Below are positions 26,108 through 34,382 of a stretch of DNA of 40,708 bases, one piece after another. The notes under the pieces were generated by a model, which saw only the letters and a list, made by a program, of their open reading frames with translations, had not been told where the DNA came from and did not search any database. The DNA is from Chloroflexota bacterium (GTDB taxonomy: Bacteria > Chloroflexota > Dehalococcoidia > SZUA-161 > SpSt-899): positions 1 to 40,708 of the forward strand of contig JABMQN010000076.1 in assembly GCA_013203045.1 (NCBI GenBank). The letters are read 5' to 3'. Made by a program: the position numbers and the translations under genes. Every line of letters starts with the position of its first letter. The first letter of the stretch is position 1.

Positions 26108-26929
26108 TTACCAGTGAAGTCGTGTTTGCATCTGTGCGCGCAGATGTGATTCAATGTCTTTTACACCAGGTTGATGACGAACCAATTCCCTGATTCTGTC
26201 CGCATCATCCAGTGAGTCTGCCGTTCCCCAGATATGAATGGTGTCGCCGTCTGCGTCAATCTCGATATCGTGATCTGTGATATCCCTGTCCAGCGCTATT
26301 TTGGCCCTGATGTCGGACGCGAATATCAGATCGGTCATCTTTTTCTGAGTATCGGGGGTTGGCTGGAATTCCTGGTGCCTTGCTACAGCACACACTACTT
26401 CGCATGCGGTAGGAAGTGTCATATGCTCCAAGTTAATAACGAGGTCATATCCTCTTGGGTCATTCCTGTCCACGTGATAAATTGACTTTACCCATTTATT
26501 GCGGTCATTAGTTGTTTTTTTGATGTCTTTTATCGCCTCGTCCCGGCTGAGGTTATCTCGTTCCATGGCCCCTTTTATGCGGTACTCCATATCGGCGATA
26601 ACCTTAACCTTCAGGACATTGGGGGCATCGTGCAAAAGCAAGTGCCCTGCTAGCCCAGAGTAGACTACATTCTCTTCTTTGACCATCCTGACCAGTGCGG
26701 CTCGGATGTATGCGATATAATGGATTCTTCTGAGTTTATGCCCTTCCAGAAAGCCCGGCTTGCTGGCCATCGCTACGCTTAGTTTTTCCTGTGGTATTTT
26801 GAATTGATCAGCTGTTTTTGCCAGTAATTCTTCCCTGGTTATACAGTGGTAGTTCAGTTCTTTAGAGACGCGGTCAGCTATTGCCTGTCCACCGCTGTAG
26901 GTTCCTCTGGATATGGTAACAATGGCCAT
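26108..26929 (-). CDS. cytidylate kinase-like protein fused to a BON domain
   Basis: Residues 1-195 match the cytidylate-kinase-like family: a P-loop variant ISRGTYSGGQAIADRVSKEL, then VVYSGLAGHLLL, and RDEAIKDIKKTTNDRNKW with the lid arginines. Residues of about 205-270 form a BON domain (FASDIRAKIALDRDI, IDADGDTIHIWGTADS, ADRIRELVRHQPGVKDIESHL), a small fold usually found in membrane-associated or ligand-sensing proteins. The family is widespread in anaerobes, with unproven substrate. A GGAGGA ribosome binding site precedes the ATG. It is the last gene of the tauE unit, 52 bases after the beta-module protein. Confidence 0.8.
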   Translation of the reverse strand: MAIVTISRGTYSGGQAIADRVSKELNYHCITREELLAKTADQFKIPQEKLSVAMASKPGFLEGHKLRRIHYIAYIRAALVRMVKEENVVYSGLAGHLLLHDAPNVLKVKVIADMEYRIKGAMERDNLSRDEAIKDIKKTTNDRNKWVKSIYHVDRNDPRGYDLVINLEHMTLPTACEVVCAVARHQEFQPTPDTQKKMTDLIFASDIRAKIALDRDITDHDIEIDADGDTIHIWGTADSLDDADRIRELVRHQPGVKDIESHLRAQMQTRLHW

Positions 26930-26981
26930 AGTATCCTCCTCTTTCCCCCTGCGATCAGAATATTATAATCGGTCATATTGT

Positions 26982-27878
26982 CTAGTGCAATGCTATGAGC
27001 CCGATTGCCGAAACAGCAATCATAAAAGCGATCCAGAATGACCCGATTGCCCAGCCATACGATTTCTCCTTGAACAGAAAAATCAGTCCGGCTGCTATCG
27101 TAGCAAAGAATCCACAGGCGCAGCCAAGGCACAGCCCGAACTGGGTAAGTCCATCGCCAGTGGTGAAGTTGTCCTTCCAGAAATGGCCGCCCGCTACGCC
27201 GTCCTTTGCGTCCTGCCAAATGGTTTCTTCACCGACTTCTCCATGAGCGTCTTTTGAGTATGATTGGTCAACACCGATCATCAGGGTAACGGTGCCTGCT
27301 TCTTTGTCAATCGCCCGCACAATACCTGTTTCCTGATTGTGATCATCCTTGATAACGATAACAGGCTCGTCGATTGTGGTTACCTCTGCTTGAGCTTCAA
27401 TAGCATAGCTATTCATCAAACCGGCGGCAATGGTTATTGTTTTAGCGCTCTGGTCAATAGCGGCGATGATAGCTACTTCTTCTACATCTTTAGCTTCAAT
27501 CAGGATTGTTTGGGCAACCTCGAAATCTTTGATTCTCTCTATACTGAGCACAGTATCACCGGCGCTCACACTTTGAATCAGCGCTATCCCGGATTCATCT
27601 CTCAGGTTATCCATGACTGTTTCAAAATCACCGGTGTCCTTAAGGTGCAATACTGTCTCACCAGCGGTTATATCCGCATCTATCTCTATGACAGATTCTG
27701 CTGCCATTCCATCAAAGATGTCCTGCATCAGAAAATGCGGGTTGAGGACATTTTCGTCCATATCAACAAATGCGACCACCGGCCCGACTATGCACAGGAT
27801 AGCGCATAATATCGTAATCCAATATACAACTTCACCGAATACTCTTTGAGAAAGCGGTACTGCAGGTCTTTCTATCAT
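26982..27878 (-). CDS. membrane protein with repeated extracytoplasmic beta modules
   Basis: I do not recognise a named family for the whole 298-residue protein. It has one membrane helix (about 17-37), a soluble region (40-235), then two or three helices (about 243-297). The soluble region holds about three beta-rich repeats: from 68 (ITAGETVLHLKDTGDF), from 105 (SAGDTVLSIERIKDFEVAQTI through ITIAAGLMNSYAIEAQAEV) and from 168 (EPVIVIKDDHNQETGIVRAI through DQSYSKDAHGEV). A homologous module occurs in the QmoC protein at 29444-30796. With the N-terminus inside, the modules would face outward. The start overlaps the tauE stop (ATGA), so it is coupled to TauE. Confidence 0.75.
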   Translation of the reverse strand: MIERPAVPLSQRVFGEVVYWITILCAILCIVGPVVAFVDMDENVLNPHFLMQDIFDGMAAESVIEIDADITAGETVLHLKDTGDFETVMDNLRDESGIALIQSVSAGDTVLSIERIKDFEVAQTILIEAKDVEEVAIIAAIDQSAKTITIAAGLMNSYAIEAQAEVTTIDEPVIVIKDDHNQETGIVRAIDKEAGTVTLMIGVDQSYSKDAHGEVGEETIWQDAKDGVAGGHFWKDNFTTGDGLTQFGLCLGCACGFFATIAAGLIFLFKEKSYGWAIGSFWIAFMIAVSAIGLIALH

Positions 27879-28981
27879 GATGACCTCCTCATCGGGTTAG
27901 GAAACTTACCCATGATTGCCAGTACAACAAGTACTATGATAACCAGGAACACTCCCCCATTGACTGCAATTGGCACTTCACCTATTACTTCAAGCTTGAA
28001 AAGCCCTTTGGTGATTAGCGCAAAACTGGTGAAGAAAAGCAGTCCAATGAGTATGAAACGGACGAACCCAGCTTTGATCTTGATGAGCAGGTGGGCACCG
28101 GTGATACCACCCAGAACTTGCCCCACCAGCCATGGCGCGGCAAACAACGGGATGATAGCGCCTTTGAGAAGATAAGGCCAGACGGCGATACAGTCGCCCA
28201 TTCCCAGCAATACGCCGCTGCAGGCGGCTGCCACTTTGAGCGGTACACCCATGACCATATTCATTGCCGGGACAGCAGCCCATCCACCACCCATACCGAA
28301 GAAACCGGAAAGGATTCCAACAAACAGGATGGCTCCCATTCCAGCCGCAGCCCTGGTGACCTCATAATTGACCACCTTGCCCATTGATGCCTCATAATAG
28401 GGCATCGGGATGCCAAGTTTTTTGGTGAAGTTATCCACTTTTTTAATTTCAGGCCATTCCATCTTGGTCCCACCCCAGACGAAATAGCCGGCAATACAAA
28501 TAACGATGCCTCCCAGCGCCAGTCTGATTATGGCTTCTCCGGATTCTCCCATACTATCGGCCATGATAATAGCGCCAGTAGCACCAAGGAAGGCGCCGAT
28601 GCCATATGATGTAGCCAGCAGGATACAAAGCTTAAGATTGGCCAACCCCCTTCTCATAAATGGCCCGGTCGATACCAGTCCGCTGAACATGGCTACTATC
28701 AGGCCGGTGGCCCTCACGATAAGACTGTTGATATCGGTAAAAGCCAGCATGATAGGAGTGAAAATCACTCCTCCGCCAATACCAGCGATAACTGCGATCA
28801 GTGCAATCACAAAACTTAGCAGGAAAAACCCTATGAGTACCATTGTAATCGCTTTTGCTGACATTCCGTCATCAGGAGTATCAATGCCACCGGATATCAA
28901 ACCCATGGCTATATACCCGACAATAATGAGTATCAGCATCAATGAAATTTCAAGAACAGGTGATTTGAGAAATTTCCCCAT
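27875..28981 (-). CDS. TauE/SafE family sulfite or sulfonate exporter
   Basis: A 368-residue permease with about nine membrane segments, arranged as two halves: IALIAVIAGIGGGVIFTPIMLAF near 60-80 and ILFVGILSGFFGMGGGWAAVPAM near 220-240. The paired GIGGG and GMGGG motifs are characteristic of TauE/SafE, proteins that move sulfite, sulfoacetate or related anions. A cytoplasmic loop separates the halves. AAGGAG precedes ATG 28981. In this sulfur cluster, export of sulfite or import of a sulfur anion is plausible; direction and substrate are inferred. Confidence 0.88.
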   Translation of the reverse strand: MGKFLKSPVLEISLMLILIIVGYIAMGLISGGIDTPDDGMSAKAITMVLIGFFLLSFVIALIAVIAGIGGGVIFTPIMLAFTDINSLIVRATGLIVAMFSGLVSTGPFMRRGLANLKLCILLATSYGIGAFLGATGAIIMADSMGESGEAIIRLALGGIVICIAGYFVWGGTKMEWPEIKKVDNFTKKLGIPMPYYEASMGKVVNYEVTRAAAGMGAILFVGILSGFFGMGGGWAAVPAMNMVMGVPLKVAAACSGVLLGMGDCIAVWPYLLKGAIIPLFAAPWLVGQVLGGITGAHLLIKIKAGFVRFILIGLLFFTSFALITKGLFKLEVIGEVPIAVNGGVFLVIIVLVVLAIMGKFPNPMRRSS

Positions 28982-29384
28982 ATATTGCTCCTTTTTAAAA
29001 ATCTATCTATTAATAATCTGCACATACTTACCCTGTTGGTAAAATTCAGGGGAAGAAGTGCAGGTCACCAAGGATGGTTAATGCAGTCAAGCACTGCCGT
29101 AACTTGCAGAACTCAACAAATGCATATCGTTCAGGACGCAGAGTTCCCTGTTTGCGGCATATCTTTGGCAGGTATCATCGTCTTAATATCCACCTCCAGA
29201 TCTAGTTTAAGTCTAAGGCATCCAGTTGGACTACCGCATAACTAAGCATTCTTAACTTAGCCAAACGGCCAAACGCCGTGCGTATTCATGTGCATTATTG
29301 CATGTTTGTGCAGTAATGTCATCGTATTTATGCGCATTGAGTGCTAGGCTAAAATACTGAGACGAGGGTCTTTTTTCTATGTAA
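28982..29384. other. intergenic region upstream of the tauE unit
   Basis: About 400 bases without a recognisable gene or tRNA separate tauE from qmoC. The stretch contains two imperfect direct repeats (29281-29338, listed separately) and must hold the tauE promoter. No clear -35/-10 pair was found on the - strand. Confidence 0.5.
29281..29338. repeat. pair of 16-base direct repeats, possible regulator sites
   Basis: CGTATTCATGTGCATT (29281-29296) and CGTATTTATGCGCATT (29323-29338) match at 14 of 16 positions. Their starts are 42 bases apart, about four helical turns, so bound proteins would lie on one face of the DNA. A short TGCA-TTAT-TGCA palindrome overlaps the first. Confidence 0.4.
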
Positions 29385-29413
29385 AAGGCCCCATCTTTTT
29401 GAGATGGGGCCTT
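29385..29413 (-). terminator. strong terminator downstream of qmoC
   Basis: Perfect 12-base arms AAGGCCCCATCT (29385-29396) and AGATGGGGCCTT (29402-29413) enclose a 5-base loop. On the - strand they are followed by TTTT. It closes the sat-to-qmoC run and separates it from tauE. Confidence 0.88.
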
Positions 29414-29443
29414 CAATGTTTAGCTGGTGGGACCCGAATATTA

Positions 29444-30796
29444 TCAGAGGCCTCTCCCTGTATAGTAGGTCCACGTTGAAGCGGTGAGCCGATAGAAGAT
29501 ATGGGCCGCTTTGCTGAAAGGCAAATAGATGAAGAACTCAAACATGAATACCAGGTGGATTAAGTAAACCCAGTATGTACCTGCTTCCCATTCACTGACT
29601 CTTATGAGCCAGGTGGCCAGCCCGCTTAAGACAGCGAGAGAGAGCATTATCAGCAGGAACCAATCGCCGAGGCTGGATTTGCCGGCATCGGGATCGGCCA
29701 GCCTTCTGTAAATGGCTAAAAACAAACCGGCTGAAACCAGCGCTGTTCCTATGATCGCGAAGATTTTTGTTGCGCTCAGTATTCCCCATGGCGAGTGCAT
29801 ACCTGCCAAGTAGTGTAAAAGGAACGTGATACCGGTGGCACCAATCAAAGCAATACAGCCATAGAGTATTCCCAAGTGGGCGTAGTAAACTTTTTTACTT
29901 GATTCACACTTTGTGAAATTGGCATGCTTGGCGATTTCAAACACTGCGGCGACCAGACACTGAAACAGTGTCAGTCCGGTGCGTGATGTCTCCGGGACGG
30001 AAGACATCAGTCCCTTCCAGAATTTGCGAATTCCGAGTCCCAGCACGCCAAATACGAAAGCGAACATAATGAACATACCAATATCGCCGTGCCAGTCGGC
30101 AATGAAATCATCGAGCACGATAACATTTTCTCCGGCAACCGCTTTGTCTTCGAGAGCATAGGTATTGGCAAGACTTTCTTCCAAAGTGATCGAGCTAGCT
30201 TCTTCGTTGATACTGGCTATAGTAGCTGTTTCATCGTTATTCTTGTCTTTAATTATGATTTCCTGCCCAACGTCAAAGTGTTCAACGTCGTCTACTTGCA
30301 GTACAGTCGATCCGACTGCGACATCAGCGGTTAACTCTGTTTCTTCGTGTATCGGGATGAAGTTGTTTGGATAATGAAGATCTCCCCCAATCCATAAATA
30401 TGCCATGAACAGGAGAATAGGGATAACAAGTAAAAGCGGCAAATACCTCGCCGAAGAAAATGCCTTGCCCAGGAAACCGGGTACTGCACAATTTGCGATA
30501 ACCTGTTCTCTGAGGGCTGCCATTACCTCGCCGGGCTTGGCATCTCGTGGGCAATGAACGGAGCAATCTCCGCAACGCTGACAAATCCAGATATCCGGGT
30601 CATTGATGAGTTTTTCTTTGAGTCCCCATTGAGCCCAGATCATTTCTTTTCTGGGGAAAGGACTGTTATCCGGTGAAAGGGGGCACATGATGGTGCAGGT
30701 GCTGCACTGATAACACTTTTTCAGTGAGTCCCCCCCACGGCCCATTACCTCTTCAACGAACTTTTTATCCGGTTTGATACGCTGCCTTTCGTCCAT
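29444..30796 (-). CDS. qmoC: QmoC, membrane subunit of the quinone-interacting oxidoreductase, with an inserted beta module
   Basis: A 450-residue protein. Residues 28-38 (CYQCSTCTIMC) and 72-82 (CQRCGDCSVHC) are the two [4Fe-4S] motifs of the HdrC-like domain. A membrane helix (118-137) and about five more (240-440) form the cytochrome b-like part that takes electrons from menaquinol. Between the first two helices, at about 153-225, is an extra beta-rich module (VGSTVLQVDDVEHFDVGQEI through ITLEESLANTYALEDKAVAG). This explains why it is longer than usual QmoC (near 380, from memory). The module resembles the repeats of the protein at 26982-27878. GGAGG precedes ATG 30796. Confidence 0.88.
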   Translation of the reverse strand: MDERQRIKPDKKFVEEVMGRGGDSLKKCYQCSTCTIMCPLSPDNSPFPRKEMIWAQWGLKEKLINDPDIWICQRCGDCSVHCPRDAKPGEVMAALREQVIANCAVPGFLGKAFSSARYLPLLLVIPILLFMAYLWIGGDLHYPNNFIPIHEETELTADVAVGSTVLQVDDVEHFDVGQEIIIKDKNNDETATIASINEEASSITLEESLANTYALEDKAVAGENVIVLDDFIADWHGDIGMFIMFAFVFGVLGLGIRKFWKGLMSSVPETSRTGLTLFQCLVAAVFEIAKHANFTKCESSKKVYYAHLGILYGCIALIGATGITFLLHYLAGMHSPWGILSATKIFAIIGTALVSAGLFLAIYRRLADPDAGKSSLGDWFLLIMLSLAVLSGLATWLIRVSEWEAGTYWVYLIHLVFMFEFFIYLPFSKAAHIFYRLTASTWTYYTGRGL

Positions 30797-30867
30797 ATAT
30801 ATTCCTCCGGAATGGCTGTCAGCTTTCGGGGGTCAGCTATCGGCTGCTCCCTGACACCTGATCCCTG

Positions 30868-32013
30868 CTAGATCGCTTCTGCGACCAGTTCCGAAATATC
30901 CTTGATTTTGAGTACGTCCTCTTTATCAGTAACTAGAAGTGCGTCATCGAACATAAGCATGCAATATGGGCAGGCAACTGCCAGTACCTCGGCTCCCGCC
31001 TCGATAGCCTGCTCAATTTTCAGTTCAGAGAATCTTTCCCCCACGGGGGTCTCCATCCAGACCCTTCCCCCGCCGCCGCCGCAGCAAAGAGCACTCTGGC
31101 GGTTGTCAGGGAATTCGATCAATTCTACGCCGGGGATAGCCTGAAGTACGCGGCGTGGTGCCTCATATTCGTCGTTGTGACGTCCCAGGTAACACGGATC
31201 ATGATAAATAACCTTGGCTTTGACTTCCTTGGAGAAGGTCAGTTTGCCATCCTGAATCAATTGATCCAGCAACTGGGTATAATGCATCACTTCGAATTCG
31301 GCACCGAGCTCGGGATATTCGTTCTTGAATGTATGGTAGCAGTGTGGTGATGTGGCGATGACTTTCTTGGCTCCGGCAAATGCCTCGATATTGCTCTGTG
31401 CGAGGCTCATGAAAACGGATTCGCTTCCTGCCTTGCGGACGCTTTCGCCACAACACTTCTCCGCGTTGCCAAGGGCACCGAAATCGATTCCTGCTTTGTT
31501 CAGGATTTCAGTTAGTGAGGTGGCCATCCGGCGAATCTTGCCATCGAAGGCCGGAACACAACAGGAAAAATAAAGGTATTCGGTTTCAGGGGTGAAGGGT
31601 TTTACTCCGGCTGCTTCCATCCAGTTGCCGCGTTTGTCATCCGGTTCTCCCATGGGGTTACCCAGGGCGGCGATGTTTTTAACGCTCATGCGCAGGGAAT
31701 CGGGGACCTTGGCTACGCCCATCTCGGCGATAATTTTACGGAATGCCCGCATCACATCAATGATCTCCACGCCGCGAGGGCAGCGGGAAACACAGGCGCC
31801 GCAGGTGGCGCACTGCCAGATGTCTTCCTCGCCAAAATCAATCAAACCCAGTTGGGCCTTATGCATAATAGTACGTACTGAAAAGTTCCTGACCAGGTTC
31901 CAGGGGCAGGTGCCGGTGCACGTGCCGCACTGGTAACAAATTTTGAATAGAGCTTGATCCTCTTCCTGCATCAGCAGGATATCAACAGTTTCTTTATCAG
32001 GAGCTACACTCAT
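30868..32013 (-). CDS. HdrD-like heterodisulfide reductase subunit (HdrC-HdrB fusion)
   Basis: This 381-residue soluble iron-sulfur protein has two N-terminal [4Fe-4S] motifs, CYQCGTCTGTC and CATCGACVSRC. The C-terminal part has two CCG domains: FSCCVPAFDG with EKCCGESVRKAG and CYHTF, then CYLGRHND with ALCCGGGGGRVW and CPYC. CCG domains hold the unusual cluster that reduces disulfides in HdrB/HdrD. It lies between qmoB and qmoC. Gram-positive sulfate reducers use HdrBC-like proteins in place of QmoC, but here both are present. It may form part of an extended Qmo complex or link it to a thiol carrier. AGGAGA precedes ATG 32013. Confidence 0.85.
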   Translation of the reverse strand: MSVAPDKETVDILLMQEEDQALFKICYQCGTCTGTCPWNLVRNFSVRTIMHKAQLGLIDFGEEDIWQCATCGACVSRCPRGVEIIDVMRAFRKIIAEMGVAKVPDSLRMSVKNIAALGNPMGEPDDKRGNWMEAAGVKPFTPETEYLYFSCCVPAFDGKIRRMATSLTEILNKAGIDFGALGNAEKCCGESVRKAGSESVFMSLAQSNIEAFAGAKKVIATSPHCYHTFKNEYPELGAEFEVMHYTQLLDQLIQDGKLTFSKEVKAKVIYHDPCYLGRHNDEYEAPRRVLQAIPGVELIEFPDNRQSALCCGGGGGRVWMETPVGERFSELKIEQAIEAGAEVLAVACPYCMLMFDDALLVTDKEDVLKIKDISELVAEAI

Positions 32014-32040
32014 GTCCTGTTCTCCTTAGATTCTATTTTG

Positions 32041-32162
32041 CCTCGCCCTTGAAGGGAGAGGATTTAAGGTGAGGGTGATTTGTCCGAACCAGCAAGGGCG
32101 AATGGTCATTCGCCCTTGCTACCGGTAAAGGGACACCCCCCTTAATCCCCTCTCAAGAGGGG
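32041..32162. repeat. palindromic repeat cluster between qmoB and the hdrD-like gene
   Basis: A perfect 14-base palindrome has arms AGCAAGGGCGAATG (32091-32104) and CATTCGCCCTTGCT (32107-32120). It is flanked by shorter imperfect ones rich in CCCTC/GAGGG (about 32041-32075 and 32140-32162). It lacks the T run of a terminator. A similar CCCTCTTGAGAAGGG motif lies upstream of qmoA at about 35652-35666. Confidence 0.75.
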
Positions 32163-32171
32163 ACTCTTGTT

Positions 32172-34382
32172 TTAGAAATCCTTCATGGGGTTGGGGCCAA
32201 ATGGCTCAAGCGTTTCCATGAAATCATCGAAAATCTGAGGAACCTTGTTCCATTCGTCTATCTGCAACTGGTGAACCTCAACGCGTTCGGCCTCGAGCAT
32301 CAGCCTTTGCAGAGTTTCGGCAATCTTGCTGGCTCTGGTTTCGGCCAGTTCGCTTCCCTTCATGTAATGGCACTGGTAGTCATCGCCATGGACGCATCCG
32401 ATCAGAAGTACGCCGTCAAACCCTTTATTCATAGCGTCACTGATCCAGATAAGGTTGATCGACCCCAGGCATCGCAGCGGGATAACCCTGACCCACGGAT
32501 TGTATTGGATGTGATTCATACCGGCGGTATCCAGTGCCGGATAGGCATCGTTTTCGCACATGAAAGCCAGGATCCTCGGTTTCTCCTCATCCTCTTCGGG
32601 TACCTCAATAGCCTTCACCATCGAGCCGATGATATCAACGGAGTAATCCTTGAATGAAATGATCCTTTCCGGACAGGCGCCCATGCAGATGCCGCAGCGT
32701 CGGCAGCGAGTCGGATTGGGCAGAGGATTGGTCTTCTCGTCCTCATTGTACACACCGAAGGGACATTCTATGGTACAGCGTTTGCACTGGGTACAACGCT
32801 GCATGAACAACTCGGGGAAGGATTTATCCCATGTCCTGGGGTGAACCGCCATTCCTTTGGCAGTCTGTTCCACGCACTGAATAGCTTTTAATGCTGCACC
32901 GGCAGCGTCATCGGCACATGCCGCGGTATCCTGTGGCTGTCTCACACAACCGGCGGCGTAGATACCGGTTCGGCGTGTCTCATATGGGAAGCAGATGAAA
33001 TGGGAATCCGGGAACCCGTACTTCAATGTAGGCAATTCGGGACCCTGTCTGTATTCCAGGCCCAGAGCCGGTTCGGCATACATACCGGAATCCTCTTGTA
33101 CCGGAACATCTTCCTTGGTTTCCGGATCGTATTCTGTCTTAAGGGTTTCGGGGAAGGAGTTGGGAACCATTCCTGTCGCCAGTACTACTAGGTCTACTTC
33201 TACAGCGATATCTTCGCCCAGAAGGGTATCATTGACCTCAACTGTGATCTTGCCGCCATTCGGTGAAATGCTGTTCACATCGCCCTTGGCCAGGAAAATG
33301 CCCGTTTCCTCCTGAGCGCGCTTGTAGAAATCTTCATACTGGGCAGGGGTTCGCATATCTTTATAGAATATGTATGCCTCTGCCTCAGGGTTTTGTTCGG
33401 TCAGGTAAAGTGCCTGCTTCAGCGAAGTCATACAGCAGGTCGATGAACAATAGGCCAAATGATCTTTATCTCTTTGACCTGCACATTGAATGAAAGCCAC
33501 ACTCTGGGCTTCTTTTCCATCGGATGGACGCACGATGCTGCCTCGCTGAGCCATCTCTTCCATTTGGAGATTGGTGATGACGTCAGGTGATTTGCCGTAA
33601 CCAAGGTTCTCCAGCTTGCTTGCATCGTAAGGTTTGAACCCGGTTGCTTGAACAATGGCGCCAACTTTGAAGGTGTCGCCGTTTTTAAGGGTAACGTTGA
33701 AAATGCCCGGGCTACCTTCTGTCTTTTCAACCTCAGTTCCGATGTGAATAGTAACCCTGGAATTAGCTTCAACTTCTTTTATTTTGTCTTCAATTCCGGT
33801 ATCCTGCAGTTCCTGATACGGTGAGCTCTTGGGATAAAGCTTGTGCAGTTTATTAACCATACCACCGAGGGCTGGTTCTTTCTCCACCAGATGAGCGGTA
33901 TAGCCTGCCTTGGCAACATCCAGTGCGGAGCAAATTCCGGTGATTCCGCCACCGACTACCATAATATCTTTGCCGAACTCTTCTTCCGGCTCATAGGCAT
34001 CAGGAAGTGAAGCCTTGGAAGTCTTGACGCATCCCATGCGAATATTGTCTTCGGCTAGCATCTGGGTGTCTTCATCACCCGGAGTGTGACACCATGCTAC
34101 ATGCTCTCTGAGGTTCACGCGTTCAACAAATACAGGCGTTTCAAAAGTGAATTCCTGAACTTTGGCACGCGATGAACAGGCAGCGATGACGATTCCATCA
34201 AGGCCTTCGCCACTGATATCGCCAGTTATGAGAGCTATGCCCTCTTCATTACATAAGCAGGCGTGAGTTTTGCCAACCGCGGCTTTGCCTTCTTTGGTTG
34301 CAATGCCAGCCAGGCCTTCAACATCGACGGCGTCGCCTATGCCGCAACCACTGCAAATATAACATCCAAACTTCTCAGCCAT
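32172..34382 (-). CDS. qmoB: QmoB, HdrA-like flavoprotein with MvhD-like C-terminus
   Basis: A 736-residue cytoplasmic subunit that passes electrons between QmoC, QmoA and APS reductase. It begins CYICSGCGIGDAVDVEGLAG (7-26). An FAD Rossmann motif VVGGGITGICSALDVAKAGY lies near 140. Two ferredoxin motifs, CTQCKRCTIEC and CRRCGICMGAC, start at about 530. An MvhD/FlpD-like domain (MCENDAYPALDTAG, then LRCLGSI and GCVHGDDYQC) fills the last 130 residues. The frame extends to 34478, but ATG 34382 overlaps the qmoA stop by one base (TAATG) and gives the family start. It is translationally coupled to qmoA. Confidence 0.92.
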   Translation of the reverse strand: MAEKFGCYICSGCGIGDAVDVEGLAGIATKEGKAAVGKTHACLCNEEGIALITGDISGEGLDGIVIAACSSRAKVQEFTFETPVFVERVNLREHVAWCHTPGDEDTQMLAEDNIRMGCVKTSKASLPDAYEPEEEFGKDIMVVGGGITGICSALDVAKAGYTAHLVEKEPALGGMVNKLHKLYPKSSPYQELQDTGIEDKIKEVEANSRVTIHIGTEVEKTEGSPGIFNVTLKNGDTFKVGAIVQATGFKPYDASKLENLGYGKSPDVITNLQMEEMAQRGSIVRPSDGKEAQSVAFIQCAGQRDKDHLAYCSSTCCMTSLKQALYLTEQNPEAEAYIFYKDMRTPAQYEDFYKRAQEETGIFLAKGDVNSISPNGGKITVEVNDTLLGEDIAVEVDLVVLATGMVPNSFPETLKTEYDPETKEDVPVQEDSGMYAEPALGLEYRQGPELPTLKYGFPDSHFICFPYETRRTGIYAAGCVRQPQDTAACADDAAGAALKAIQCVEQTAKGMAVHPRTWDKSFPELFMQRCTQCKRCTIECPFGVYNEDEKTNPLPNPTRCRRCGICMGACPERIISFKDYSVDIIGSMVKAIEVPEEDEEKPRILAFMCENDAYPALDTAGMNHIQYNPWVRVIPLRCLGSINLIWISDAMNKGFDGVLLIGCVHGDDYQCHYMKGSELAETRASKIAETLQRLMLEAERVEVHQLQIDEWNKVPQIFDDFMETLEPFGPNPMKDF

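Noticed and set aside
27264-27809. 181-codon open frame opposite the beta-module protein
   Set aside because: The - strand gene has coherent helices, repeats and translational coupling with tauE; the + strand frame has none.
28982-29384. tRNA or other structured RNA gene in the qmoC-tauE gap
   Set aside because: No cloverleaf or long-range pairing was found; only short direct repeats and the qmoC terminator.
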